Below are positions 27,242 through 35,284 of a DNA stretch of 36,643 bases, one piece after another; within the stretch, counting starts at the first letter, position 1, and the number at the start of each line of letters is the position of its first letter. The stretch spans positions 19,072-55,714 of the forward strand of contig NZ_JRFE01000052.1 of NCBI RefSeq assembly GCF_000756305.1, read 5' to 3'. The DNA is from Myxosarcina sp. GI1. Its GTDB lineage: Bacteria > Cyanobacteriota > Cyanobacteriia > Cyanobacteriales > Xenococcaceae. The notes beneath the pieces were generated by a model. That model was not told where the DNA came from, made no database searches, and saw nothing but the letters and a program-made list of their open reading frames with translations. The translations under genes and the position numbers were made by a program.

Positions 27242-29056
27242 ATGGATATTGATTCTTCAACAAATTTACAAACTCCTTTTAACGGAGAGCCATTTACTAT
27301 TGGCAATAATAACGATCCCCTTCAGGCGCAAAACTTTGACAAAGGTGGTGTAGGTGTCTCATATAAAGATCTAGATCCAATTAATAATGGCGGTGACTAT
27401 CGGCAAAACGAGGGTGTAGACATCGATAAAACTAATGATGTTAGTGGCGGTCATCATCTTGGCTGGTTGGCAAGCGATGAATGGTTGGAATACACTACAG
27501 ACGTTAACCAAGGCACATACGATCTTAAATTTAGAGTTGCCGCGCCAAATGACACTTCTGGTTCTTTAAATGTCAAGCTAGACGACAAATTGCTCGGAAA
27601 AGTTACTGTTACTGGAACTAATGGCTGGGAAAATTGGCAGACAATAGAGCTACCAAATGTCGAACTCGATGGTGGCGAGGATAAAATTCTGCGTCTGGAA
27701 GTTGGTGATGGCGGTAACTTTAACCTTAATTGGTTAGCGTTCGAGCAAAAAGACGCTAACAATGGCGCAAACGATAAAAACAATAAAGTTGAAAACGTTA
27801 CTGTTGAAAGTAAATCTTCTGTCCTCAACGCAGTTGAAGCCCAAAATACTAATAACGTTAACACGAGTAATGTTAAAGCTCGCAGCGCCAATGATTTTCT
27901 CGACTCAATAGGAGTTATAGTTCAAGCAGGAAACCGAGAAACTGCCTATGGTAATTTCGATTCAGTTATCAAACCCAGGCTAGATGAATTAGATGTTCGT
28001 CATGTAAGAACCAATGTAAGCCCAGATGACAACAAAACTATTACCAGGCTTAAGGAATTGGCAAAATTAGGAATTGAATTCAATCTGGTTATGGATCCAC
28101 GAGAACTCAGTCCTAATGAGTCTGTCGGGCTGGTAGAAAAGTTTGGATCTGCAATTGAGTCAGTAGAGGGTCCTAATGAATGGAACCATACCAGAAAAGA
28201 AACCTACAAAGGTCAAAACTTTCCCGAAGGACTTCGCAACTATCAAGCAGATCTTTATCAGGCAATAAAAAGCGATCCCGATACTGCTAATATTCCAGTG
28301 ATCGCTCCTGGCTTGTCTAATGCTTTCGGAGTCAAAACCGACGTAGCAGAGTTGGGACAAGTAAAAGCCGATTTTAATAATGCCCATCACTACCCGTCTG
28401 GCAAACAACCATACAACGATGAGCTTTTCTGGCATTTGCCTATTTACTATAAGATTGCTGGTGGGGACAAACCCCTTATCGTTACCGAAACTGGATATTT
28501 TAACTCTGTGCAATATCCCAAAGGGGTATCGGAAGAAGCGGCTGGTAAATATTTACCAAGACTGCTATTGGAATATTTCAATCTTGGCATCGAACGCACC
28601 TATATTTATGAATTAATCAACGATCGCTCCAGCGATAGCAGAGAGTTCAACTTTGGCTTGCTACAGTCTGATGGTTCTAAAAAACCTGGCTTTGTGGCGA
28701 TCGAAAATATGATTGATATTTTAGACTCTGGTGGTGCGGGTAGTTCGGGAGGCGGAAATAGTTTGGACTTCGCCCTTCAAGGAGATACGAAGAATATTCA
28801 TCAAACTCTCTTATCCAAACAAAATGGCAAATTTTACCTGGCTTTATGGCAAGAAGTGCCTAGTTTCGATCTAAATAGCAATTCCAATATCAATGTACCA
28901 GCCAAAAACCTGACCGTAAATTTTGGCGGCAACATAAAACAGGCAAAAGTATACGAACCTAACATCAGTAAAGAGTCCCAAAAAACTGCGAGCAATGTAA
29001 ATTCAATGGATATTTCAGTATCAGATAAGGTAACGCTTTTGGAGGTGAATGCTTAA
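27242..29056 (+). CDS. CBM6-glycoside hydrolase (clan GH-A-like TIM barrel)
   Basis: 604 aa. A CBM6-like carbohydrate-binding module spans about 28-168 (VDIDKTNDVSGGHHLGWLAS, DEWLEYTTDV, GGNFNLNWLAFE). A low-complexity Asn-rich linker (170-215) follows. Residues 218-495 resemble a beta/alpha-barrel glycosidase: FDSVIKPRLDELDVRHVRTN, the likely acid/base Glu313 in VEGPNEWN, NAHHYPSG, and the likely nucleophile Glu416 in LIVTETGY. Residues 505-604 form a small beta-sandwich typical of such enzymes. The exact GH family and substrate are not recognised. No N-terminal signal peptide is visible (MDIDSSTNLQTPFNGEPF). It lies downstream of the expansin gene on the same strand, suggesting related polysaccharide work. 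Confidence 0.8.
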   Translation: MDIDSSTNLQTPFNGEPFTIGNNNDPLQAQNFDKGGVGVSYKDLDPINNGGDYRQNEGVDIDKTNDVSGGHHLGWLASDEWLEYTTDVNQGTYDLKFRVAAPNDTSGSLNVKLDDKLLGKVTVTGTNGWENWQTIELPNVELDGGEDKILRLEVGDGGNFNLNWLAFEQKDANNGANDKNNKVENVTVESKSSVLNAVEAQNTNNVNTSNVKARSANDFLDSIGVIVQAGNRETAYGNFDSVIKPRLDELDVRHVRTNVSPDDNKTITRLKELAKLGIEFNLVMDPRELSPNESVGLVEKFGSAIESVEGPNEWNHTRKETYKGQNFPEGLRNYQADLYQAIKSDPDTANIPVIAPGLSNAFGVKTDVAELGQVKADFNNAHHYPSGKQPYNDELFWHLPIYYKIAGGDKPLIVTETGYFNSVQYPKGVSEEAAGKYLPRLLLEYFNLGIERTYIYELINDRSSDSREFNFGLLQSDGSKKPGFVAIENMIDILDSGGAGSSGGGNSLDFALQGDTKNIHQTLLSKQNGKFYLALWQEVPSFDLNSNSNINVPAKNLTVNFGGNIKQAKVYEPNISKESQKTASNVNSMDISVSDKVTLLEVNA

Positions 29057-29110
29057 TTTTTTTGATACGGTTATCGCAGTACGTTTATTAGTAAAAAACT
29101 AGTAAAACAC

Positions 29111-29160
29111 AAGGTGACAAAGAGAAGTCCGCGATCGCAGAAATTTCTCAGTCACCTTTT
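29111..29160 (+). terminator. Possible terminator of the glycosidase gene
   Basis: AAGGTGAC (29111-29118) pairs with GTCACCTT (29151-29158). Inside, GAGAA can pair with TTCTC around a loop holding a HIP1 site. TTTTCTC follows. It lies 54 nt after the stop codon. Confidence 0.6.
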
Positions 29161-29166
29161 CTCTAT

Positions 29167-29479
29167 TTGTCTGGCTCATATAAGTTTTCCTGTAATGCAT
29201 TGAAAGATAAAGATGCCAAAAAACTACGTTCTGCCAATTTAACCTCAAACGCCAATCAAATAGTTGAAATTCTTAAATACAATCCATATCGACCACCTTA
29301 TAAAAAACTTTCTGGTAATCTACGAAGTTATTTTCTCGACGTATTAATATTCAGCGAGAGGGATACCGAGGTTTGCTCGGCATATCCAATCGAAGCTTTA
29401 GCATCGTTTGGTTTATTCGATAGATGAAGAAAATAAGATTGCGAAGGTAGTTTTTGTTTGGTCGCATTATGGAGAATGA
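29167..29479 (+). pseudogene. Txe/YoeB family toxin gene, disrupted
   Basis: Three reading frames together spell a YoeB-type ribosome-associated mRNA interferase. Frame 1 gives ALKDKDAKKLRSANLTSNAN, QIVEILKYNPYRPPYKKLSG and NLRS. After two extra T near 29330 the frame shifts to FSRRINIQ. A 47-bp insertion at 29355-29401 breaks the gene, and a third frame from 29402 resumes HRLVYSIDEENKIAKVVFVW and ends SHYGE-stop. The Arg of HRLVY and the His-Tyr of SHY, catalytic in YoeB, are still encoded but no longer in one frame. The start is unsure (TTG 29167). No YefM-type antitoxin gene is upstream. It is not functional as read. Confidence 0.82.
29355..29401. repeat. 47-bp palindromic insertion inside the YoeB-type gene
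   Basis: Removing these 47 bases restores the toxin frame INIQ-HRLVY exactly. Inside, GGATACCGAG (29361-29370) pairs with CTCGG and TATCC (29376-29387) around loop GTTTG, with a 2-nt bulge. Its core resembles the palindrome at 10209-10225. Confidence 0.6.
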
Positions 29480-29651
29480 AATGCGATCGCGCTTATTTTA
29501 ATTCGAGCAAGCCTATAATTATGTGTCAATTTTACCTGGGGCAATGGGAATTGAAGCAGAATTGAAATCAATATCGAACGATACCTTGAAATTTCTTCGA
29601 TCTCGATCGCTTTTTATAAAACTTTAGTCTTTTCTTTACTTAGCCTAAAAT

Positions 29652-29685
29652 AAAAAAAATTGGCGAGGATAAAAAATATCCCGCC
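29652..29685 (-). terminator. Rho-independent terminator of the desaturase gene
   Basis: On the minus strand GGCGGGATA pairs with TATCCTCGCC (plus 29677-29685 and 29662-29671), with a one-base bulge, followed by AATTTTTTTT. It lies 80 nt after the desaturase stop. Confidence 0.8.
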
Positions 29686-29764
29686 TTGCGTTTTAAAAAA
29701 ACATTATAGAGATCTCAAATATATTTGTGAGGAGAGAAAATAGCATACATAATGGCATTCTCGC

Positions 29765-30688
29765 CTACAGAAAACTGTTAACAATATTTTGATTTACTCT
29801 TATATAGCCCTTATCGATAACTTTAAAATGCTCTTTAAGCTGCTGGTGTGCCTGGGGTAAGGCATGAAAAGGAATAGAGGGATAGAGATGATGTTCGGCG
29901 TGAAAGGGCATATTCCACATTAAAAATTTTATGGGAAACCAAGTTAGAGTAGTCCGAGTATTAGTTGAGGAATTATTGTCATTACTACATCCCGTATGTT
30001 CTGCTAAAAGAATTGCTCGTAAAATTGGCTGTCCGACTGCTAGCGGTAACAACCAGTAGATAATAAACCAAGGTTGATGAAAAAGTAAGGAAACAGCGAT
30101 CGCGCCAGCATAAACAGCAAGCTGTAAGCGAGCAGAAAGAACCACTTCAGCTTTGGCATTTTCGGTAATGTACGGGCAATTATCTAATTTTCCCGTTACT
30201 AGACGATAAAAGGTTTTAATTTTACCGTTCCACCAGTTAAAACCGCTTATTTCTCTTAAATATTCTCTAAAATTCGCCGGTTTGGGATCTTCTAGTTCGG
30301 GATCTTTACCTTCTATCTGAGTATAGCGATGGTGCCACTTATGATAGCGACGATAGTAGGTGCTGTTATAGCCAGATAAAACGCCAGCAATCCAGGCGAT
30401 CGCATCATTTAAGCGGTTATTGGCAAAGGCGGTACGATGTACGCATTCATGAACTAGAGCAAACATCGCTGCCAGACTAAAGCCGTAGACAACCAACATC
30501 GGTAGAGCTATTAACCAGCTATTTAGATTGTGACTCCAGAAATAACCGCTCGTTCCCATAATGGTTAGGTGTCCCGTCAAGCGTACTAAACCTTGCCAGT
30601 TAGAGCGAACGTTTAAATCTTTTAATTCTTCAACCGCTAAAATTTTTGTAGCTTTAGATATTCCAGATGACATGATAGTTGTTGACAT
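29765..30688 (-). CDS. Membrane fatty acid desaturase family protein
   Basis: 307-aa di-iron membrane oxygenase. Histidine boxes: HECVH (80-84), HKWHH (116-120) and HAEHH (263-267), plus His231 in LAEHTGC. Membrane segments lie around 38-55, 58-78, 93-107 and 195-225. The region SGYNSTYYRRYHKWHHRYTQ and the downstream DPELEDPKP resemble a desaturase/hydroxylase group distinct from the standard DesA, DesB, DesC and DesD acyl-lipid desaturases; the exact substrate is unknown. It could also hydroxylate a carotenoid or another lipid. The ATG gives MSTTIMSSG; Met6 is an alternative. It is divergent from a GntR-type regulator 99 bp away, which may control it. Confidence 0.85.
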   Translation of the reverse strand: MSTTIMSSGISKATKILAVEELKDLNVRSNWQGLVRLTGHLTIMGTSGYFWSHNLNSWLIALPMLVVYGFSLAAMFALVHECVHRTAFANNRLNDAIAWIAGVLSGYNSTYYRRYHKWHHRYTQIEGKDPELEDPKPANFREYLREISGFNWWNGKIKTFYRLVTGKLDNCPYITENAKAEVVLSARLQLAVYAGAIAVSLLFHQPWFIIYWLLPLAVGQPILRAILLAEHTGCSNDNNSSTNTRTTLTWFPIKFLMWNMPFHAEHHLYPSIPFHALPQAHQQLKEHFKVIDKGYIRVNQNIVNSFL

Positions 30689-30692
30689 AGAA

Positions 30693-30710
30693 AACTTATT
30701 ATAACAAGTT
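30693..30710. promoter_or_regulatory. Candidate operator, 18-bp near-palindrome
   Basis: AACTTATTATAACAAGTT has 9-bp arms with a single mismatch. It lies 5-22 bp upstream of the desaturase ATG, within the 99-bp spacer shared with the GntR/HutC gene. Such dyads are typical sites for dimeric GntR regulators. It does not fit the GT-N-TA-N-AC HutC consensus exactly. Confidence 0.4.
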
Positions 30711-30787
30711 ACTTTTTATTATCATAAGCCAACCTGATAAAATTGTTCGGCAATCTATAAAAAAAATTTAGTTTTTAGAATTATCTA

Positions 30788-31510
30788 GTGACTTCGCCAC
30801 TGCATTTGGTTATCTCCGAACGACTGCGCCAGCAAATTGAGAATGGCGAGTACGTTCCTGGTGCTAAATTACCTAGTGAAAGCCAACTAATCGAAGAATT
30901 TCAAGCTAGTCGCATTACAATCAGGAGAGCGGTCGCTAACTTGGTAAAACAGGGTTTGGTAGTTACCCATCAAGGTAAAGGAGTTTTTGTTACCGAAAGG
31001 CGTAAAGTCGTCTATACCCTTTCCAATCCGTTGACATTTCTCGAAGACGATCTAAAACGCCAGCAGATCGAACTGAAGCTAAAAACCGTTGTTTTTGAAC
31101 CCGTCACCGTATCCGAAGAAGTCCAAAAAATCTTGCAATTACCCAAAGACGAACCTATTGCCTATCTGCAAAAAAAAATCTTGCTTGCCGATGGAGTGCC
31201 TGGATGTGTAGACATTACCTATATTTTGCCTAACATTGGCAAGAGGCTAGCACCGCAGTTAAAACAAAACATGACCTTTCCCATACTAGAACAAAACAAT
31301 ATAGCAATAGAACGAGTCGAGGCAGTTATCGAATGTACCAATGCCAATCTCGAACTAAGCGAATATTTAGAGGTACCATTGGGTCATCCCCTGTTGGTTT
31401 ATCGACATACTGCCTATACAGCGAACGATCGCCCAATAGTTCACGGTGAGTCAATTTCCAGGGGCGATCGCTTTTGTTATGCGATCGGTCAGCAAAGAAA
31501 TAAAATCTAA
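30788..31510 (+). CDS. GntR family transcriptional regulator, HutC type (UTRA domain)
   Basis: 240 aa with a GTG start. An N-terminal winged helix-turn-helix spans about 1-70 (VISERLRQQIENGEYVPGAK, LPSESQLIEEFQASRITIRR, GKGVFVTERR). A C-terminal UTRA ligand-binding domain spans about 85-235 (LQLPKDEPIAYLQKKILLAD, ITYILPNIG, LEVPLGHPLLVYRHTAYTAN). HutC-type proteins are usually repressors released by a small metabolite. The ligand is unknown. Divergent arrangement with the desaturase gene and a dyad between them suggest it regulates that gene, itself, or both. Confidence 0.92.
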   Translation: MTSPLHLVISERLRQQIENGEYVPGAKLPSESQLIEEFQASRITIRRAVANLVKQGLVVTHQGKGVFVTERRKVVYTLSNPLTFLEDDLKRQQIELKLKTVVFEPVTVSEEVQKILQLPKDEPIAYLQKKILLADGVPGCVDITYILPNIGKRLAPQLKQNMTFPILEQNNIAIERVEAVIECTNANLELSEYLEVPLGHPLLVYRHTAYTANDRPIVHGESISRGDRFCYAIGQQRNKI

Positions 31511-31551
31511 AATTCAGTAATGGGAGTTAGGTAAATTTAACTCGCTATTCT

Positions 31552-32877
31552 TTAAGCGCGATCGCAAGTTTGTTGATTCCAAATATATGCCCCGATACCT
31601 ACTGCTAAATTTGCCAGGCAAGCTGCACCAAAAATACCTATTACTCCAAACAAGCTACTGCCTACATAAGCCAGGGGAACGTAAATAACTATCATCCGCG
31701 CTACGGTCATGACTACCGCAGGGAAAGGTTTACCTAAAGCATTAAAAGTAGAGCTAGAAACCAAAATTACGCCATAGGCAGCATAACTGATAGGCACTAG
31801 GCGCAGATAGAGACTGGCAGTAGCAATTACTTCAGGGGTGCGATCGAAGATTGCTGCCAGTTGCGGTGCCGCTAATCCTAAAAATATGGCGATAAATATT
31901 CCCCAAAGCAGACAAAATATAAACGATAGTCTCAATGCTTCCTTAACGCGGGCATATTTTTGCGCTCCCCAGTTTTGCCCTACAAAAGGACTAATACTAG
32001 CCGATAGAGCCATCAAAGCAATAATGGCAAAAGACTCAATTCTCGAAGCAATACCAAAACCAGCTACCGTTTCCGCACCATAAGCAGCTATTAAACTAGT
32101 GATAAAACCAATAGAAATTGGGTTGACGGCGTTAGTTCCTGCGGCTGGTAAACCTACATGAAGCACTTTTTTCCAACAGCCCCAAGTTTGGGCAATGGGT
32201 ATCCGCCAGAGAATCATTTTTTCTGAGTAGTGTAATACCCATAAAGATGCTGCTAGAGTTGTGGCGCGAGAAATTACCGTTGCTAGCGCCGCACCCTGTA
32301 AACCTAAAGCAGGAACTACACCAAAACCAAAGATAAAAATAGGATCTAAAGCGATATTAACCACCGATGCCACAGTCATAATTAGGCTAGGAATAAGGGT
32401 GTTACCAGCAGCGCGTATCGCACTGTTACCCACCATCGGTATGACTAAAAAAATCATGCCCCAATACCAAACAGTCATGTATTGTCGAACTAGAGGCAAA
32501 ATAGTTTCGTTAGCACCCAATGCGGTAAATAGAGGATCGATCGTTACCAGTCCAATTGCGACAAAAATTCCTACTACCGCGAGTGCCAGAGTTAAACTAT
32601 TTGTAGTCAAAACTTTTACGTGGTGGCGATCGCCTTCTCCGATGGCGCGAGCAATTACCGAAGATGCCCCTACACCCAAACCCAAAGCAATACTGCCCAA
32701 CACCATTACCACGGGAAAAGTAAAGCTCATCGCGGCAAGTTGGTTAGTTCCTAACTGGCTGACAAAATAAGTATCTGCCAAATTAAAAGCTACAATGGCA
32801 AATACGCCCCAGACCATTGGTAAAGTTAGCTTAGTTAATTGAATACCAACGCGCCCTGTGGTTAACTTTTGTTGCAT
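31552..32877 (-). CDS. MATE family efflux transporter
   Basis: 441 aa with twelve predicted membrane segments in two six-helix halves (about 1-225 and 226-441). It has the NorM/DinF-type pattern: LTLPMVWGVFAIVAFNLADT, VSQLGTNQLAAMSFTFP, GLGVGASSVIARAIGEGDR, and second-half SASISPFVGQNWGAQKYARV. These export cationic drugs or metabolites using Na+ or H+ gradients. The substrate is not predictable. It converges with the GntR-type gene (41-nt gap), so it is unlikely to share its transcript. Full length. Confidence 0.92.
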   Translation of the reverse strand: MQQKLTTGRVGIQLTKLTLPMVWGVFAIVAFNLADTYFVSQLGTNQLAAMSFTFPVVMVLGSIALGLGVGASSVIARAIGEGDRHHVKVLTTNSLTLALAVVGIFVAIGLVTIDPLFTALGANETILPLVRQYMTVWYWGMIFLVIPMVGNSAIRAAGNTLIPSLIMTVASVVNIALDPIFIFGFGVVPALGLQGAALATVISRATTLAASLWVLHYSEKMILWRIPIAQTWGCWKKVLHVGLPAAGTNAVNPISIGFITSLIAAYGAETVAGFGIASRIESFAIIALMALSASISPFVGQNWGAQKYARVKEALRLSFIFCLLWGIFIAIFLGLAAPQLAAIFDRTPEVIATASLYLRLVPISYAAYGVILVSSSTFNALGKPFPAVVMTVARMIVIYVPLAYVGSSLFGVIGIFGAACLANLAVGIGAYIWNQQTCDRA

Positions 32878-33054
32878 TAGCGAATGAATTTAAAAAATAT
32901 CGAGATTCAATAAACTAAGTCTAGTAAGTTTATTGAAAAAATTCCCAAGTGCCGCAACTAGTTAATATTATTTGGCGATTGACAGGCGATCGCTAATTAT
33001 CTCTGTCTTTATACTAAATCCGATTTCTATATATTCAATGATATAGTTTTTAGC

Positions 33055-33900
33055 TTATGCCAGATCGATCTCGCGATTGAAACGTTTTCTTTTTTTAAGA
33101 TAATTAATTCCTAACAAACTTCCTCCAGAAAGTAATAGTCCAAAGCCAGGAGAAAATTCAAAAGGAACTTCCTGAAAATTTGTGATGACCGTAGTAGAGT
33201 TATCAAAAACTACATCTCCTGCAAAAAAGATATTGCGTCCAAAGTTGCTATTGCCATTAACAGCTTCATAACCAAGCTTAAATTCCGATACATTATTCAT
33301 TCTAAAATTAACTGAATGCTGCTCTTGCTGTTGAGTAAGAGTTCTTGAGTCTGTAGGATTGGTAACTTCTCCAATTGGTGCGGTAAATTCAACTCGGTCG
33401 ATAAAAGTATCTATAGTTAATGCTGTTGCTGGATTTTCTGTAACAGTATAGTTACTAGTTGAATATAAAGTGATTTTTTCTTGACCATCAGCAGGACCGT
33501 CAATATCGTAAACACCAAAATCGATCTGACTTACAGTAAACGGAGTATCTGTGCCTGTTTTTACAAAACTAAATTTAAATTTAGTAGACGTACCATTACG
33601 AAGATTAATGCTGCCGTCATTACCATTAGCAATTCCATTGTAACTAGTATTTACTACGTTATAACTATTTAAAGTGGTAATAACCATATCCAAGGTAGTT
33701 CCATTGTCGATAGCAACGTTGTTATATCTCATTGTTGCACCAACACCATTAGCATCTCCATTAGTCAAGTTGCCAGTTACACTACTAAAGTCTAGTTGAA
33801 CTCCATACACGGGAGATGCACCAGAAGCAAAAATCATCAAGCTTAATAAAGAATATCTATTCACAACTCGCTTAATGTTCGGAACAAATATTTTTAGCAT
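33055..33900 (-). CDS. Secreted protein with PFE-CTERM-like sorting tail
   Basis: 281 aa. Residues 1-33 (NIKRVVNRYSLLSLMIFASG, cleavage near VYG-VQ) form a Sec signal peptide. The mature part is a Thr/Asn-rich beta-sandwich-like domain with no catalytic motif (LDFSSVTGNL, IDFGVYDIDGPADGQEKITL). The tail is tripartite: VPFEFSP (245-251), a membrane helix GFGLLLSGGSLLGINYL (252-268) and a basic end KKRKRF. This is the layout of CTERM exosortase-type signals, here the PFE variant seen in cyanobacteria. The protein is probably exported and sorted to the envelope or extracellular matrix. Its role is unknown. Confidence 0.78.
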   Translation of the reverse strand: MLKIFVPNIKRVVNRYSLLSLMIFASGASPVYGVQLDFSSVTGNLTNGDANGVGATMRYNNVAIDNGTTLDMVITTLNSYNVVNTSYNGIANGNDGSINLRNGTSTKFKFSFVKTGTDTPFTVSQIDFGVYDIDGPADGQEKITLYSTSNYTVTENPATALTIDTFIDRVEFTAPIGEVTNPTDSRTLTQQQEQHSVNFRMNNVSEFKLGYEAVNGNSNFGRNIFFAGDVVFDNSTTVITNFQEVPFEFSPGFGLLLSGGSLLGINYLKKRKRFNREIDLA

Positions 33901-34318
33901 GTCAATATAAATATATTTTTACTAATATATACGCAGACATACTAATTATTTATTGGTGGCATCGAATCAGTGTTTATGTCGATATTTCAACTCGATCGAT
34001 TGTAAAAATAGTTGAAAACACTGTATTTTTTGGGTATGGCAATAAACACTTAGACAAAATTTTTTAACAAACATATGAGTTCGGCAAATGTTTTTTTGAA
34101 TAAAGTTTGGATGCTAAAGATTTTAAAAATATTTGTAAACGAGAAAAAATGCTTTTTTTCTTTTCTTGAACTCAAATATCCAATTTTTATAACTTATCAA
34201 GTTTATATTTTTTGTACAGCAATCCTCGATAGCATCAGGATTATCATAGCTTCAAGGCTTTAAACACTAGAAGTTTAAAAGGTAAAGCAAATGTTTTTGA
34301 CTTGTTCGATGAAATTAT
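33901..34318. other. 418-nt AT-rich intergenic region
   Basis: Upstream spacer of the CTERM protein gene, and downstream of the convergently read SDR gene region. Very AT-rich. A 62-codon plus-strand frame (34075-34263) has no ribosome binding site or family resemblance and is not called. No strong hairpin was found. Confidence 0.4.
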
Positions 34319-35284
34319 TTAAACTTTAGAAATCTTCATCAATTCTTCGATAGTAGAACAGTAATTATTTAAGCCAAAACTTACAGGGGTAACAGGATTT
34401 TGATAAGTAAAATGGCGGTATTCTAAAGAGAACTTACTCCAAGAATCCATCTGAATGTGGAAAATTTTGATTATTATATTAGCCAGCCAAATATAAAGCG
34501 GTATTCGCAAATAAATCCTTTTATTTAAATAAGCGCAAATTTCTGCGATCGCACGATCGACAGTTAAGGCAGGATTACCCAAGACCAAACGCTGTACTAA
34601 ACCATCTTTTTCTAATCTTCTGGGTATAATTTCGTGATTGTTTACCAAATAAGCAACTACTAGGGCAATATCTCTAGCATGGATATAGTGAAAGCTACCA
34701 TCAACTCTAAACCAGCGAATTAGATCGATCCATTTAATTACGTCTGCTAAACCCGCGCTTAAATGAGAATAAGGTTTGTCGCGATCGCCACCAAAGACTA
34801 AAGTGGGAAATAAAGCAATAATTTTATCGGCAATTTCACACTGCGATAGTTGGACAAAACACTGATACTTAGTGCGAATGTAATCGTGACCAAATTTCTC
34901 TGCTGCTGGCAATAAGCGATTGTGGCGGTCTAAAATGCTGGCTGTAGAAAAATAAATAACTCGTTCGCAAACATTAGGGTTGAGCAGATTAATTAGAGCT
35001 AGAGTTTTGTCCACATTAATATCATAGGTTTCTCTCGTGCCTCCCCAGGCAGTTGCAGCCACAATAGCTACATCGATATTTTTAAGTAATAAATCGCTGT
35101 ATTCTTCTATGTGGCTCATATCGCCCTGTAGAAGATGAACTCTGGCGCGATCGAGACACTCTAACTTTAGCTTTTGCGGATTTCTTACCAGCAAATATAG
35201 TTCGTGGTCGGTCTGTTGAATCAAGGCTTCGGTAATGTAGTGACCTATACACCCACTGGCACCAGTAATAAAAATCCGCTTCAT
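34319..35284 (-). CDS. NAD(P)-dependent epimerase/dehydratase (extended SDR)
   Basis: 321 aa. The Rossmann fold starts at MKRIFITGASGCIGHY with the extended-SDR glycine motif GASGCIG (8-14). Asp55 in LLQGDMSHIEEY contacts adenine, and the AATAWGG loop (76-82) lies near the cofactor. The catalytic pair is Tyr135 and Lys139 (YIRTK), with Ser113/Thr114 in YFSTAS. The C-terminal part is substrate-specific and includes a hydrophobic helix (LYIWLANIIIKIF). The substrate is unknown; sugar nucleotides or steroid/isoprenoid-like compounds are both possible. It follows hemE on the same strand, an order I recall from other cyanobacteria, but 341 nt separate them. Confidence 0.88.
   Translation of the reverse strand: MKRIFITGASGCIGHYITEALIQQTDHELYLLVRNPQKLKLECLDRARVHLLQGDMSHIEEYSDLLLKNIDVAIVAATAWGGTRETYDINVDKTLALINLLNPNVCERVIYFSTASILDRHNRLLPAAEKFGHDYIRTKYQCFVQLSQCEIADKIIALFPTLVFGGDRDKPYSHLSAGLADVIKWIDLIRWFRVDGSFHYIHARDIALVVAYLVNNHEIIPRRLEKDGLVQRLVLGNPALTVDRAIAEICAYLNKRIYLRIPLYIWLANIIIKIFHIQMDSWSKFSLEYRHFTYQNPVTPVSFGLNNYCSTIEELMKISKV

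Larger units (their letters stand above)
29057..29764. other. 708-nt region between the glycosidase and desaturase genes
   Basis: Contains the glycosidase terminator (29111-29160), the broken YoeB-type toxin gene with its insertion (29167-29479) and the desaturase terminator (29652-29685). The stretch 29480-29650 shows only short unsupported open frames and one HIP1 site. Confidence 0.6.

Noticed and set aside
27454-27891. 145-codon minus-strand frame inside the glycosidase gene
   Set aside because: Antisense shadow of a well-supported coding region with domain matches.
29524-29628. 34-codon open frame starting GTG after the YoeB relic
   Set aside because: No start signal and no recognisable similarity; chance frame.
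32261-32770. 169-codon plus-strand frame opposite the MATE gene
   Set aside because: Antisense shadow; the MATE protein is full length with clear membrane pattern.
34075-34263. 62-codon plus-strand open frame between the CTERM and SDR genes
   Set aside because: Biased by AT-rich DNA, no ribosome binding site, no recognisable domain.
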